A stretch of 64,000 bases of DNA from contig CAWHEG010000030.1 in NCBI GenBank assembly GCA_963828405.1, positions 1-64,000 on the forward strand, read 5' to 3'. Position 1 is the stretch's first letter. Every line of letters begins with the position of its first letter. Source of the stretch: JANMJD01 sp963828405. GTDB lineage: Bacteria > Actinomycetota > Acidimicrobiia > Acidimicrobiales > Ilumatobacteraceae. Below, piece by piece: positions 1 through 7,340 of this stretch. The position numbers were made by a program, and so were the translations under genes. The notes under the pieces were generated by a model, which saw nothing but the letters and a program-made list of their open reading frames with translations, was not told where the DNA came from and made no database searches.

Positions 1-2
1 GC

Positions 3-176
3 CACTTCGCTGCCACCACGATGCTGCTCAACGGTATCGACGTTCGTACCGCCGCCGGCCGACTCGGCCACGCTCGTGCCTCCACGACCCTTGATATCTA
101 CGCCCACTACACCGAACCGGCTGATCGGCGCGCTGCCGCCACGCTCGCGAAGAGCCTGAGGCTGACCGATATCTGA
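3..176 (+). CDS. Tyrosine recombinase/integrase, C-terminal end (partial)
   Basis: The reading frame enters from the left edge and runs 57 codons to TGA at 174-176. It shows the end of a phage-type tyrosine recombinase catalytic domain: HFAATTMLLNGIDV, then RLGHARASTTLDIYAHY, where the LGHA segment carries the second catalytic His region and the tyrosine of DIYAHY is the expected nucleophile. The family (XerC/D, phage and ICE integrases) cuts and rejoins DNA at att sites. The N-terminal arm- and core-binding domains lie outside the window. The gene points towards the catabolic operon and towards a half-tRNA att-like remnant at 7204-7245, which suggests it once mobilised this segment. It could also be a degraded copy; the missing part decides. 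Confidence 0.85.
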   Translation, partial: HFAATTMLLNGIDVRTAAGRLGHARASTTLDIYAHYTEPADRRAAATLAKSLRLTDI

Positions 177-198
177 GCCCTTGGTTCCCCTGCGGTGC

Positions 199-808
199 CT
201 ATTTCACGTGTGCAGCGTGGCCGGCGCTCATCGACGTGGCGAGTGTGTGCACGGCGTCGCTCAAGACTCTTGGGGTGAGCGCTGTCTCCCCGGCCATCGC
301 AGCGACGAAGGATCCGTCGAGTTGTGACAGCGTCATCGCCGCCAGGGCGTTCGCTTGCGGCTCGGCGAGGTCGGGGTAGTCGCTCAGGAGCGCGGTGCGG
401 AGGTTCTCGAGCGATTCCCGTCGGATCTCGAGGAAGCGTTGACGGGCGGCGTCGCCTCCCTCGGGTGGTCGTTCGAGGGTCATGATGAGGCCGAGGCGGA
501 TGAAGTCGGGGAACTGTCCGAGCTTGGCGTAGAGGTGCTCGAAGTTGTGTCCGTCGCCGTTCGCGCTGTTGCGCGATGCGGCGAGCTCGTCGCACCACTG
601 TTCGTAGCTGTCGTTGATCACCGCAGTGAACAGGTCTTCCTTGTTCTCGAAGTGCCAGTAGATCGAGCTGTTCGGGAGGCCGGAGCGCTTCGACACCGCG
701 CTCGATGCTGGTGCCCTGGTAGCCGCACTCGCTGGCGATCTCCGCGGCAGCGTCGAGGATCTGGCGTCGCGACGCCCGGCCGTTCGCTCTGGTGGTTCTC
801 GCCGACAT
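199..808 (-). CDS. TetR/AcrR-family transcriptional regulator, frameshifted in the DNA-binding domain
   Basis: TetR family repressor divergent from the aromatic operon. The real N-terminus starts at ATG 806-808 (MSARTTRANGRASRRQILDA, then AAEIASECGYQGTSI). The rest (SAVSKRSGLPNSSIYWHFEN onwards) is in another frame ending with TAG at 199-201. The join needs removal of one base near 703 (ATC-G-AGC on the minus strand). An alternative start at 819 in the second frame gives a nonsensical N-terminus. Helix-turn-helix residues (GYQGTSI, AVSKRSGLPNSSIYWHF) are well kept on both sides, which favours recent mutation or an assembly error over old decay. Corrected length is about 202 residues, normal for TetR. 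The intergenic palindrome at 858-871 is a likely operator, so it probably controls itself and the operon at 903. Confidence 0.85.
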
Positions 809-857
809 GGCCTTGACACTACCGCAGACGACCGTTACTGTACCGCTCATTCCAACA

Positions 858-871
858 GGAACGTGCGTTCC
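858..871. promoter_or_regulatory. Palindromic operator candidate (GGAACG-TG-CGTTCC)
   Basis: Perfect 6-bp inverted arms around a 2-bp centre lie between the divergent TetR gene (start 808) and the monooxygenase gene (ATG 903). TTCCAA also occurs just left (850-855) and as part of the right arm (868-873). Position and symmetry fit a TetR-family binding site. Binding is inferred, not shown. Confidence 0.5.
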
Positions 872-902
872 AATAACGCTGGTTCCGGCCGAGGGGGCCT
901 CC

Positions 903-2102
903 ATGTCGATTCAGATCGCGCCCGATACCGGGCACTCGACCACAACGTTCGGCGAACGTGTCGCCGAGGTGCTGCCGTTGATCGCCAGCAACGTCGGGCT
1001 TGCAGAACAAGAACGCAAGGTGCCCGACGCGAACGTCGCTGCGCTGCGAGACGCCGGCTTCTTCAAGGCGTTCCAGCCGAAGCGGTTCGGAGGTCTGGAA
1101 GTCGGGGCCGATGTCTACGGTCCGGCGGTCGTCGACATCGCCAGCGCGTGTGCGTCCACGGCGTGGGCGTCGGGGCTGCTGGCCCAGCACTCGCACATGG
1201 TCGCGTTGATGTCCGACGAGTTGCAGCACGAGATCTGGGACGACGATTCGACGGCCCTTGTGTCGTCGTCGGTGGCACCGCTCGGCAAGGGGACCCCGGT
1301 CGATGGCGGTGTTCGCCTGTCGGGGCGGTTCACGTGGTCGAGTGGTTGCGACCATGCGACCTGGGCGATCCTCGGGTTCCTCCGCCCGGACCCGATTGTC
1401 GACGGCGCCCTCGCCACCCACTTCGCGATCGTGCCTCGCAGCGACTATGTGATCCACGACGACTGGTTCGTGGCGGGCCTCAACGGCACCGGATCGAAGA
1501 CGCTGCTCGTCGACGATGTGTTCGTTCCCGAGCATCGGATCGAGTCGCAGATCGGGCTGATGACCGGCTTGTCGAAGGGGTTCGGCAGCAACGACGGCGA
1601 GATCTTCCACACACACTTCGCGCACTGGTTCGCGATGGGGTTCTCTGCGGTGTCGGTCGGCATCGCCCGCAGGTTCCTCGAGGTGTACAGCGACAAGGTG
1701 TCGACGCGGGTTCGCGCCTACACGGGGGCGAACGTCGGGACGACGGCGCCTGCGTACATGCGTCTCGCCGAATCTCACCATCAGGTCCGCGCCGCGTACG
1801 CGACGTTGAGTGCCGACTGGTCGGCGTTCACACAGAAGGCACGCTCACGAGTCCTTCCCACCATCGAGGAAGATCTGTACTGGCGCTCCAACCAGGCGTA
1901 CGCGACGAAGTTGGCGATCGAGGCCGTCGACCGACTGTTCACGGCGTCGGGCGGCAGCGCCTGGTTCCAGCACAACGAGATGCAGCGTCTGTGGCGCGAC
2001 TCGAAGATGACTGGCGCCCACACCTACTCGGACTACGACATCGCCGCCCAGACCCTCGGTCGTTCGCTGTTGGGCCTGCCCCGCGATGCGGCCGGCTTCT
2101 GA
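903..2102 (+). CDS. Acyl-CoA-dehydrogenase-fold flavin-dependent monooxygenase (group D, HpaB/HsaA-like oxygenase component)
   Basis: A 399-residue protein with the acyl-CoA dehydrogenase fold but of the hydroxylase type: it opens IAPDTGHSTTTFGERVAEVLP and has LRDAGFFKAFQPKRFGGLEV near residues 45-65, as in the two-component flavin monooxygenases HsaA and p-hydroxyphenylacetate hydroxylase C2. Family members hydroxylate a phenol ortho to the OH using reduced flavin from a separate reductase. No reductase gene is visible here, so it must come from elsewhere. ATG 903 follows GAGGGGG at 891-897, a good ribosome-binding site; the frame extends upstream to 792 but without support. It leads the operon and would supply the catechol for the HpaD-type dioxygenase at 3615. 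The exact substrate is not readable from sequence. Confidence 0.8.
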   Translation: MSIQIAPDTGHSTTTFGERVAEVLPLIASNVGLAEQERKVPDANVAALRDAGFFKAFQPKRFGGLEVGADVYGPAVVDIASACASTAWASGLLAQHSHMVALMSDELQHEIWDDDSTALVSSSVAPLGKGTPVDGGVRLSGRFTWSSGCDHATWAILGFLRPDPIVDGALATHFAIVPRSDYVIHDDWFVAGLNGTGSKTLLVDDVFVPEHRIESQIGLMTGLSKGFGSNDGEIFHTHFAHWFAMGFSAVSVGIARRFLEVYSDKVSTRVRAYTGANVGTTAPAYMRLAESHHQVRAAYATLSADWSAFTQKARSRVLPTIEEDLYWRSNQAYATKLAIEAVDRLFTASGGSAWFQHNEMQRLWRDSKMTGAHTYSDYDIAAQTLGRSLLGLPRDAAGF

Positions 2103-2121
2103 TCGGACGATGCACGCCATC

Positions 2122-3612
2122 ATGAGCAACCACACCATCACCGACCATGTGAGCACCGTCGACGGCGTCGAGGTCCACACCGATCACTGGATCAACGGAC
2201 GCTGGGTCGCCTCCGCCGATCGGTTCGAGGACCGCTCACCGATCGACGGCAGTCACCTCGCCGACGTGGCAGCCGGCGGCGGCAGCGAAGTCGACGCCGC
2301 CGTGGCTGCAGCACGCGCCGCGTTCCCGGCATGGGCTGCGCTCGGTCCCGCCGGGCGGGCGCCGATCCTGCGCCGCTTCGCGGAACTGATCAACGAGCAC
2401 GTCGATGACATCGCCACGGTCGAATCAGTCGACAACGGCTCGCTGCTCACCGGCCTACGCCATGCCGTCATCCCTCGTGCCGCGCTGAACATCTCGTTCT
2501 TCGCCGAACATGCACTGACACTCGGCGAGACCATCGAGTCTCCACAGGTCAGCAACCGGGTGCGGTTCGACCCGAGCGGTGTTGCGGCGCTGATCACCCC
2601 GTGGAACGCGCCGTTCATGCTGACCACCTGGAAGGTCGGCCCCGCACTCGCGGCCGGCAACACCATCGTGGTCAAGCCGCCGGAATGGGCGCCACTGACC
2701 GCCGGCCTCCTCGCCCAACTCAGCGCGCAAGCCGGCCTTCCCGACGGTGTGCTCAACGTCGTACAGGGCATCGGTAGCTCTGCCGGTGCGGCGCTTGTTG
2801 CGCATGAGGATGTCGATCGGATCAGCTTCACCGGCTCGACGCCGACGGCGCGTTCCATCGGACGAGCCGCCGCGGAGACACTGACTCCGGTCAGCTTCGA
2901 ACTCGGCGGCAAGTCACCGTTCGTGGTCCTCGCCGACGCCGACCTCGACGCCGCGGCACAGACGATCGTCGCCCAGTACATGAACGCCGGTCAGGTGTGC
3001 CTGTCCGGGACTCGGATCATCGTCGACGCTTCCATCGCCGACGAACTGCTCGAGAAGGTTCGAGCCCACACCGCAGCGTTGGTCGTCGGGGACCCGCGTC
3101 AGCCTGCGACGCGCATCGGACCGCTGATCCACCCCACACACGCGGCTCGCGTCGAAGGGTTCGTCGAACGAGCAAAGTCCGCCGGCGCACGGGTGCTGTG
3201 GGGCGGCGGCCGCGACGAAGCCGGCGAGTTGTATTTCCAGCCGACCATGTTCGACCACGTCGCCCACGACTCCGAACTGTTTCGGAGCGAGGTGTTCGGC
3301 CCCGTGCTCAGCTGGCACACCGTTGCCGACGCCGACGAAGCCATCGCTGTCGCCAACGACCAGGACTACGGCCTCGCCGCAACACTCTTCGGCCGCGACG
3401 CCACCCGCACCACCTACGTCGCCGACCGCCTGATCGCTGGCACGGTCTGGGTCAACTGCTACTACGTCCGCGAGCTCGCCGCACCGTTCGGCGGTGCCCG
3501 CAACTCCGGCATCGGCCGCGAGGGCGGCACCTGGAGCTTCGACTTCTTCTGCGACGTCAAGAACGTCGCCACCCGGCACGACTCACTCACCACACCACAC
3601 ACGGGGAACTGA
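2122..3612 (+). CDS. hpaE: Aldehyde dehydrogenase, 5-carboxymethyl-2-hydroxymuconate semialdehyde dehydrogenase type
   Basis: A 496-residue NAD(P)-dependent aldehyde dehydrogenase. Visible motifs are LITPWNAPFMLTTWK, VVKPPEWAP, FTGSTPTARSIG (cofactor loop), FELGGKSPFVV with the general-base Glu, and NAGQVCLSGTRI with the catalytic Cys. The end is EVFGPVLSW and PFGGARNSGIGREGG. Length and ending match HpaE/HpcC enzymes (about 488 residues), which oxidise the ring-cleavage semialdehyde of homoprotocatechuate. The assignment to this substrate rests mainly on its place between a hydroxylase and HpaD/G/I/H homologues. The start is uncertain: ATG 2110 (MHAIMSN) and ATG 2122 (MSNHTIT) are both possible, and neither has a strong Shine-Dalgarno. 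Confidence 0.85.
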   Translation: MSNHTITDHVSTVDGVEVHTDHWINGRWVASADRFEDRSPIDGSHLADVAAGGGSEVDAAVAAARAAFPAWAALGPAGRAPILRRFAELINEHVDDIATVESVDNGSLLTGLRHAVIPRAALNISFFAEHALTLGETIESPQVSNRVRFDPSGVAALITPWNAPFMLTTWKVGPALAAGNTIVVKPPEWAPLTAGLLAQLSAQAGLPDGVLNVVQGIGSSAGAALVAHEDVDRISFTGSTPTARSIGRAAAETLTPVSFELGGKSPFVVLADADLDAAAQTIVAQYMNAGQVCLSGTRIIVDASIADELLEKVRAHTAALVVGDPRQPATRIGPLIHPTHAARVEGFVERAKSAGARVLWGGGRDEAGELYFQPTMFDHVAHDSELFRSEVFGPVLSWHTVADADEAIAVANDQDYGLAATLFGRDATRTTYVADRLIAGTVWVNCYYVRELAAPFGGARNSGIGREGGTWSFDFFCDVKNVATRHDSLTTPHTGN

Positions 3613-3614
3613 AC

Positions 3615-4487
3615 ATGGGAACGATCAACGCTGCTGCACTCGTCAGCCACCAGCCCGGGATCATGATCCCCGAGGAAGGTCGCATCGCGATGAACGGAGG
3701 GTACGACACCACCCTTGTCGCCGGCTTCGGCGACCTGCGGGCACGACTCGACGCCGCCGGTGTCGACACGCTCGTCATCATCGACACCCACTGGTTCACC
3801 ACTGCGTTCCACGTCGTGGCCGGCGGTGATCGCTACACAGGGTCGTACACATCCGAAGAACTGCCGATGATGATCACCGACCTCCCCTACGACTTCCCAG
3901 GCGCCCCAGCCCTGGCCGCGCTCGTCGCGCAGGTCGGCGCCGAGCGGATGCTGCCGGTGTTCAGCACACCCAACCTCAACATCGGGATCCAGTATCCGAC
4001 CGTCAACCTCGTCCACCACCTCCACTGGGATCGGCCGGTGCTGCGCATCGGCATCTGCCAGCACGCCGAGGCGCACAACTTCCTCGACTTCGGTGCGGCG
4101 CTCGGTGAAGCGATCTCCCGAAGCGACGCACACGTCGGCATCCTTGCCTCCGGCGGAATGAGCCACCGTTTCCCACCGCTCGACAGCTCCAGCAACCACA
4201 CCAAGAACGCCGCCGAACACGTGATCACCGCCGAGGCACGAGCTTTCGACGAGCGCATCCTCGGCAAGTGGGTCGAGGGTGACCACAGCGGGGTGATCGA
4301 CGCCTACCCGGAGTACAAGCCGTTCAAGCCCGAAGGCCTGCTGGGCCACTACCTGATCATGGCCGGCGCGCTCGGTGGACGCGACTGGACATCCCCGGGC
4401 ACCCAGCTCTCCGAGTACGAGAACGCGTTCGGTACCGGCCAGGTGCACATGTGGTTCGACCTCACCGACGAACGGCAGCCGGCATGA
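3615..4487 (+). CDS. hpaD: 3,4-dihydroxyphenylacetate 2,3-dioxygenase-like class III (LigB) extradiol dioxygenase
   Basis: A 290-residue LigB-superfamily ring-cleavage dioxygenase, two bases after the aldehyde dehydrogenase. It follows E. coli HpaD/HpcB closely in order and spacing of motifs: ALVSHQPGIMIPE near the start (metal-ligand His), VIIDTHWFTTAFH, YTSEELPMMITDLPYDF, CQHAEAHNFLDFG, ASGGMSHRFPP and the ending GTGQVHMWF. The family (HpaD is about 283 residues) uses Fe(II) bound by two His and one Glu for meta cleavage of homoprotocatechuate. The combination of LigB-type HpaD with HpaE, HpaG, HpaI and HpaH homologues is the strongest reason to call this an hpa-type pathway. The natural substrate could be a related catechol with an acidic side chain. 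Confidence 0.88.
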   Translation: MGTINAAALVSHQPGIMIPEEGRIAMNGGYDTTLVAGFGDLRARLDAAGVDTLVIIDTHWFTTAFHVVAGGDRYTGSYTSEELPMMITDLPYDFPGAPALAALVAQVGAERMLPVFSTPNLNIGIQYPTVNLVHHLHWDRPVLRIGICQHAEAHNFLDFGAALGEAISRSDAHVGILASGGMSHRFPPLDSSSNHTKNAAEHVITAEARAFDERILGKWVEGDHSGVIDAYPEYKPFKPEGLLGHYLIMAGALGGRDWTSPGTQLSEYENAFGTGQVHMWFDLTDERQPA

Positions 4488-5359
4488 GCGGCAACGCCCG
4501 CCCGAACGTCCTCGAGGGCGAGCGCGAGGAGTGGCGGCGCATCCTCCACGACGGGTTCCCGCACTGGGTCAGCGTCGACGGCGACGAGCTCGTGCTCGGC
4601 GACGGTCGCCGCGTCGTCGAAGCCAACGCGACCTACCTGCCCCCGTGTGACCCGACGAAGATCCTCTGCGTTCACCTCAACTACCCGTCACGGGCCATCG
4701 AGTTCGGGGTGCAGATGGGAGCGACGCCCACGTACTTCCAGAAGCCGACCACCGCGATGAACTCGCACCGCGGGCTGTTGCTGCGTCCCGCCGACTGCCA
4801 GTACCTGAACTACGAAGGCGAGATCGCAGCGATCGTCGGCAAGCCGATGCGCAACGTCGCTCCCGACGACACATGGTCCTACCTCGCCGGGTTCGCACCG
4901 GCCAACGACGTCGGCTGCCACGACTACCGCGACACCGACGCTGGCGGCATGCTGCGCGTCAAAGGAATGGATGGCTTCTGCCCGGTCGGGCCTGGCATCG
5001 TCCGCGGCGTCGACATCCGCGAGTCGACGTTGCGGACCTACATCAACGGCAAGGTCGTCCAGGAAGATCCAGTGACCGGGATGACCTACGGCATCGACTA
5101 CATGCTCGCCGACCTGTGCCGACACATCACCCTGCTGCCCGGCGACATCATCCTCACCGGCACACCCGCCAACTCGCGCCCGATGGCACTCGGCGACGTG
5201 GTCGAGGTCGAGGTCACCGGCCTCGGTCGACTCTCCAACACCGTCGCCGAGATCCCCGCGCCGAAGCATGCGATCGGTCACCAGCCGACCGACTCTCGCA
5301 CGGTTCGCGGCGTCGCACTCGGCCCCGCCTCCCTGAGCGCCGAGGAGCGGGCCTCGTGA
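4484..5359 (+). CDS. hpaG: Fumarylacetoacetate hydrolase-family isomerase/decarboxylase (HpaG-like)
   Basis: A 291-residue FAH-family protein. ATG 4484 overlaps the previous stop (ATGA), indicating translational coupling. The catalytic core has YEGEIAAIVGKPMRNV, then FAPANDVGCHDYRD, LRVKGMDGFCPVGP, LRTYINGKVVQEDP, and LLPGDIILTGTPANSRPM followed by VEVEVTGLGRLSNTV. The Glu of EGEIA and the acidic residues after it are the family's divalent-metal ligands. In the hpa pathway the FAH enzyme decarboxylates and isomerises 5-oxopent-3-ene-1,2,5-tricarboxylate. A dedicated 5-carboxymethyl-2-hydroxymuconate isomerase (HpaF) is not present nearby, so this enzyme or a distant gene must cover that step. 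A general acylpyruvate hydrolase role cannot be excluded. Confidence 0.82.
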   Translation: MSGNARPNVLEGEREEWRRILHDGFPHWVSVDGDELVLGDGRRVVEANATYLPPCDPTKILCVHLNYPSRAIEFGVQMGATPTYFQKPTTAMNSHRGLLLRPADCQYLNYEGEIAAIVGKPMRNVAPDDTWSYLAGFAPANDVGCHDYRDTDAGGMLRVKGMDGFCPVGPGIVRGVDIRESTLRTYINGKVVQEDPVTGMTYGIDYMLADLCRHITLLPGDIILTGTPANSRPMALGDVVEVEVTGLGRLSNTVAEIPAPKHAIGHQPTDSRTVRGVALGPASLSAEERAS

Positions 5360-6138
5360 CCACCGAACGTCCGTCGCTCCGTCAGCGCTGGGCCAACGGC
5401 GACGTCACCTTCGGGGCATGGTGCATGATGCCGGGCGCGCTCGGTATCGAGGTCATCGGCAAGACCGGCTTCGACTGGGTGCTCATCGACATGCAGCACG
5501 GCTGCATGGGCTACGAAGGTGCACTCGACATGATCCGCGCCGCCGATATCCACGGGCTGGCCAGCGTCGTACGCGTCCCCTGGAACGAACCGGGAATCAT
5601 CGGTCGGATGCTCGACGCAGGCGCCGAAGCCATCCTCATCCCGATGATCGAAACCGCCGACGACGCACGCGCCGCAGTCAACGCCTGCCGCTATCCACCC
5701 GCAGGTCGACGCAGCCTCGGCCCCATCCGCGTCGGCACCCGCGACGGATTCGGGTACATGCGATCCGCCAACGAGCGAGTCACTGTCATCCCGATGATCG
5801 AAACCGCGCAGGCCCTCGCCGAAGTCGAAGCCATCGCCGCGGTCCCGGGCGTCGACGCCCTCTTCGTCGGCCCCTTCGACCTGTCGATCGCGCTCGGCCT
5901 CCCGCCCGGCGACAACGACGGCAACGAGGTCTTCGACAACGCACTCGCCCGCACCATCGCCGCCGCATCAGCTGCGGGCGTCGCGCTCGCCGTGCTCTCC
6001 AACCAGGTGGTCGCCCCCCGGCGCGTCGCCCAAGGGTTCCAGATGGTGTCGGTCACGATGGACACCGTCGCGCTCGCCTCCGCCAGTGCCGCCGCATTGA
6101 CCACCGTCCGCACCGCAGTCGAGGAGACCCAGCCATGA
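5356..6138 (+). CDS. hpaI: 4-hydroxy-2-oxoheptanedioate aldolase-like (HpcH/HpaI family)
   Basis: A 260-residue class II pyruvate aldolase. It starts at GTG 5356 inside the previous stop (GTGA), with GAGGAGCGG at 5342-5350 as ribosome-binding site. HpcH/HpaI hallmarks are FGAWCMMPGALGIEVIG, FDWVLIDMQHG, the metal-ligand Glu in ILIPMIETADDARAAV, a second VIPMIETAQALAEVE, and VDALFVGPFDLSIALG with the second metal ligand Asp. HpaI cleaves 4-hydroxy-2-oxo-heptane-1,7-dioate to pyruvate and succinic semialdehyde, the last step of the pathway. Relatives also act on 2-keto-3-deoxy sugar acids, but the flanking hydratase and FAH genes favour the aromatic role. Confidence 0.87.
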   Translation: MTTERPSLRQRWANGDVTFGAWCMMPGALGIEVIGKTGFDWVLIDMQHGCMGYEGALDMIRAADIHGLASVVRVPWNEPGIIGRMLDAGAEAILIPMIETADDARAAVNACRYPPAGRRSLGPIRVGTRDGFGYMRSANERVTVIPMIETAQALAEVEAIAAVPGVDALFVGPFDLSIALGLPPGDNDGNEVFDNALARTIAAASAAGVALAVLSNQVVAPRRVAQGFQMVSVTMDTVALASASAAALTTVRTAVEETQP

Positions 6139-6929
6139 CCCTGGACGATGCCACCCGCACCGAGATCGCGGATGCCCTGCGCGAAGCGCACCGCACTGGC
6201 ACCCCGATCCCACGGCTCAGCGCGACCTATCCCGACATGGACATCGAGGACGCCTACCGGGTGCAGGAGATCTTCATTGCCCGTCGGCTCAGTGAAGGCG
6301 CCACCGTCAAGGGCTACAAGGTCGGGCTGACATCGAAGGCGATGCAACAGATGTCCGGCGCCACCGAGCCCGACTTCAGCGTCATGACCAACGACATGTT
6401 CCGACTCGAATCGACACCTGTCGAGCGAGTCGGCTTCATCCGACCGATCGTCGAGATGGAGATCGCCTTCGTGCTGGGGGCCGAACTCAAGGGGCCAGGC
6501 GTGTTGCCGGTCGACGTGATCCGCGCCACCGAGTTCGTCCTGCCGGCCATCGAGATCGTCGACTTCCGAGTCGAACTCGGCCCGGGCTTCGGGATCGTCG
6601 ACACCATCGCCGACCTCGCCGCCTGCGGCGCTGCGGTCCTCGGCGCCAACCCGCGTCGCCTCGACCAGATCGACATCCGTCGCGTGCGAGGCACGCTGTC
6701 GAAGAACGGCACCGTCGAGCAAGAAGGCGAAGCATCAGCGGTGCTCGGCAACCCCGTCACCGCCGTCGCCTGGCTCGCCAACAAGCTCGCCGAGTTCGAC
6801 ATCTCCTTCGCCCCCGGCGACGTGATCCTCACCGGCTCCTTCGTCCGGGCCATCCCAGTCGAGGCCGGCGACGAGATCGTCTGCGAGTTCGACCACGGAC
6901 TCGGACGCGTCGACATCTCGTTCACCTGA
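6135..6929 (+). CDS. hpaH: 2-oxo-hept-4-ene-1,7-dioate hydratase-like (2-keto-4-pentenoate hydratase family)
   Basis: A 264-residue hydratase of the MhpD/HpaH family (E. coli HpaH is 267 residues), ATG 6135 overlapping the aldolase stop. Family motifs: DIEDAYRVQEIFIARRL, VKGYKVGLTSKAMQQMSG, ERVGFIRPIVEMEIAFVLG (metal-binding Glu residues), FVLPAIEIVDFRV and FAPGDVILTGSFVRAIPV. It adds water to the dienol diacid and hands the product to the adjacent aldolase. It is the last gene of the coupled operon from 903. No convincing hairpin terminator follows within the first 100 bases. Confidence 0.87.
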   Translation: MTLDDATRTEIADALREAHRTGTPIPRLSATYPDMDIEDAYRVQEIFIARRLSEGATVKGYKVGLTSKAMQQMSGATEPDFSVMTNDMFRLESTPVERVGFIRPIVEMEIAFVLGAELKGPGVLPVDVIRATEFVLPAIEIVDFRVELGPGFGIVDTIADLAACGAAVLGANPRRLDQIDIRRVRGTLSKNGTVEQEGEASAVLGNPVTAVAWLANKLAEFDISFAPGDVILTGSFVRAIPVEAGDEIVCEFDHGLGRVDISFT

Positions 6930-7075
6930 CACCGGCGCAGTCGAGCGGGTCGAGCGTGTCGGCCGGCGACATGGCTGTAGCCGCCGCCGAATGACCTGCG
7001 GTTTACCAAACCCACGGTCACAGCTGGGTTGAGCCGCTGGGCACGGCCTGCACGGAGGGCGATGACCGATGAAAG

Positions 7076-7099
7076 TTGTCCATCCACTTGTCCATCTAC
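7076..7099 (+). repeat. 12-bp tandem repeat TTGTCCATCCAC / TTGTCCATCTAC
   Basis: Two head-to-tail copies differ at one base, about 110 bp left of the half-tRNA core. Tyrosine recombinases of the lambda type often have short direct 'arm-type' sites at this sort of distance inside the element end. The role here is inference from position only. Confidence 0.45.
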
Positions 7100-7203
7100 T
7101 GCGCGCTACTGCATGATGTTCAACGAGACCAGACGAGGAGCAAACCGAAGCTGAGCAGGTCAGATGCGATTCAAGGAGACTCGCCGAGACCCACTCGACC
7201 GCA

Positions 7204-7245
7204 TTCCTAAACCGCAGGTCGTAGGTTCGAATCCTACCGGGGGCG
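7204..7245 (+). other. 3' half of tRNA-Arg(CCU), probable attachment-site remnant
   Basis: From TTCCTAA (anticodon loop with CCT) the sequence continues with the anticodon-stem 3' strand ACCGC, variable region AGGTC, T arm GTAGG-TTCGAAT-CCTAC and acceptor 3' strand CGGGGGC plus G. The upstream bases (CTCGACCGCA) do not provide the D arm, the 5' anticodon stem or the GCCCCCG acceptor strand, so it is not a functional tRNA. Such 3' halves are left at the far end of elements integrated into tRNA genes. Since the half reads on the plus strand, the intact tRNA is expected to the left, which puts the recombinase and hpa-type operon inside the element. Confidence 0.75.
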
Positions 7246-7249
7246 CTCA

Positions 7250-7265
7250 AAACACCTGGTAGATG
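7250..7265 (+). repeat. Left copy of 16-bp direct repeat flanking the Wadjet locus
   Basis: AAACACCTGGTAGATG, four bases after the half-tRNA. It matches AAACACCAGGTAGATG at 14223-14238 in the same orientation with one mismatch. The two copies enclose all four jet genes. Confidence 0.5.
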
Positions 7266-7340
7266 GTGGTGCTTGTTGTGTGCAAGTGCCGGACGAGTGA
7301 GTTGTCCATCGTGGTTGAAACGCTCGACGGGTTGTCCGGT

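Larger units (their letters stand above)
6930..7340. other. Gene-free interval holding the element boundary
   Basis: No credible protein gene lies between the operon end and jetD. The interval holds a 12-bp tandem repeat (7076-7099), a half-tRNA (7204-7245), and one copy of the repeat that brackets the Wadjet locus (7250-7265). A third TTGTCCATC lies at 7302-7310. The hydratase operon and the Wadjet operon converge on it. Confidence 0.7.

Noticed and set aside
7204..7245. Functional tRNA-Arg gene
   Set aside because: Only the 3' half is present; the 5' acceptor strand, D arm and 5' anticodon stem are missing.
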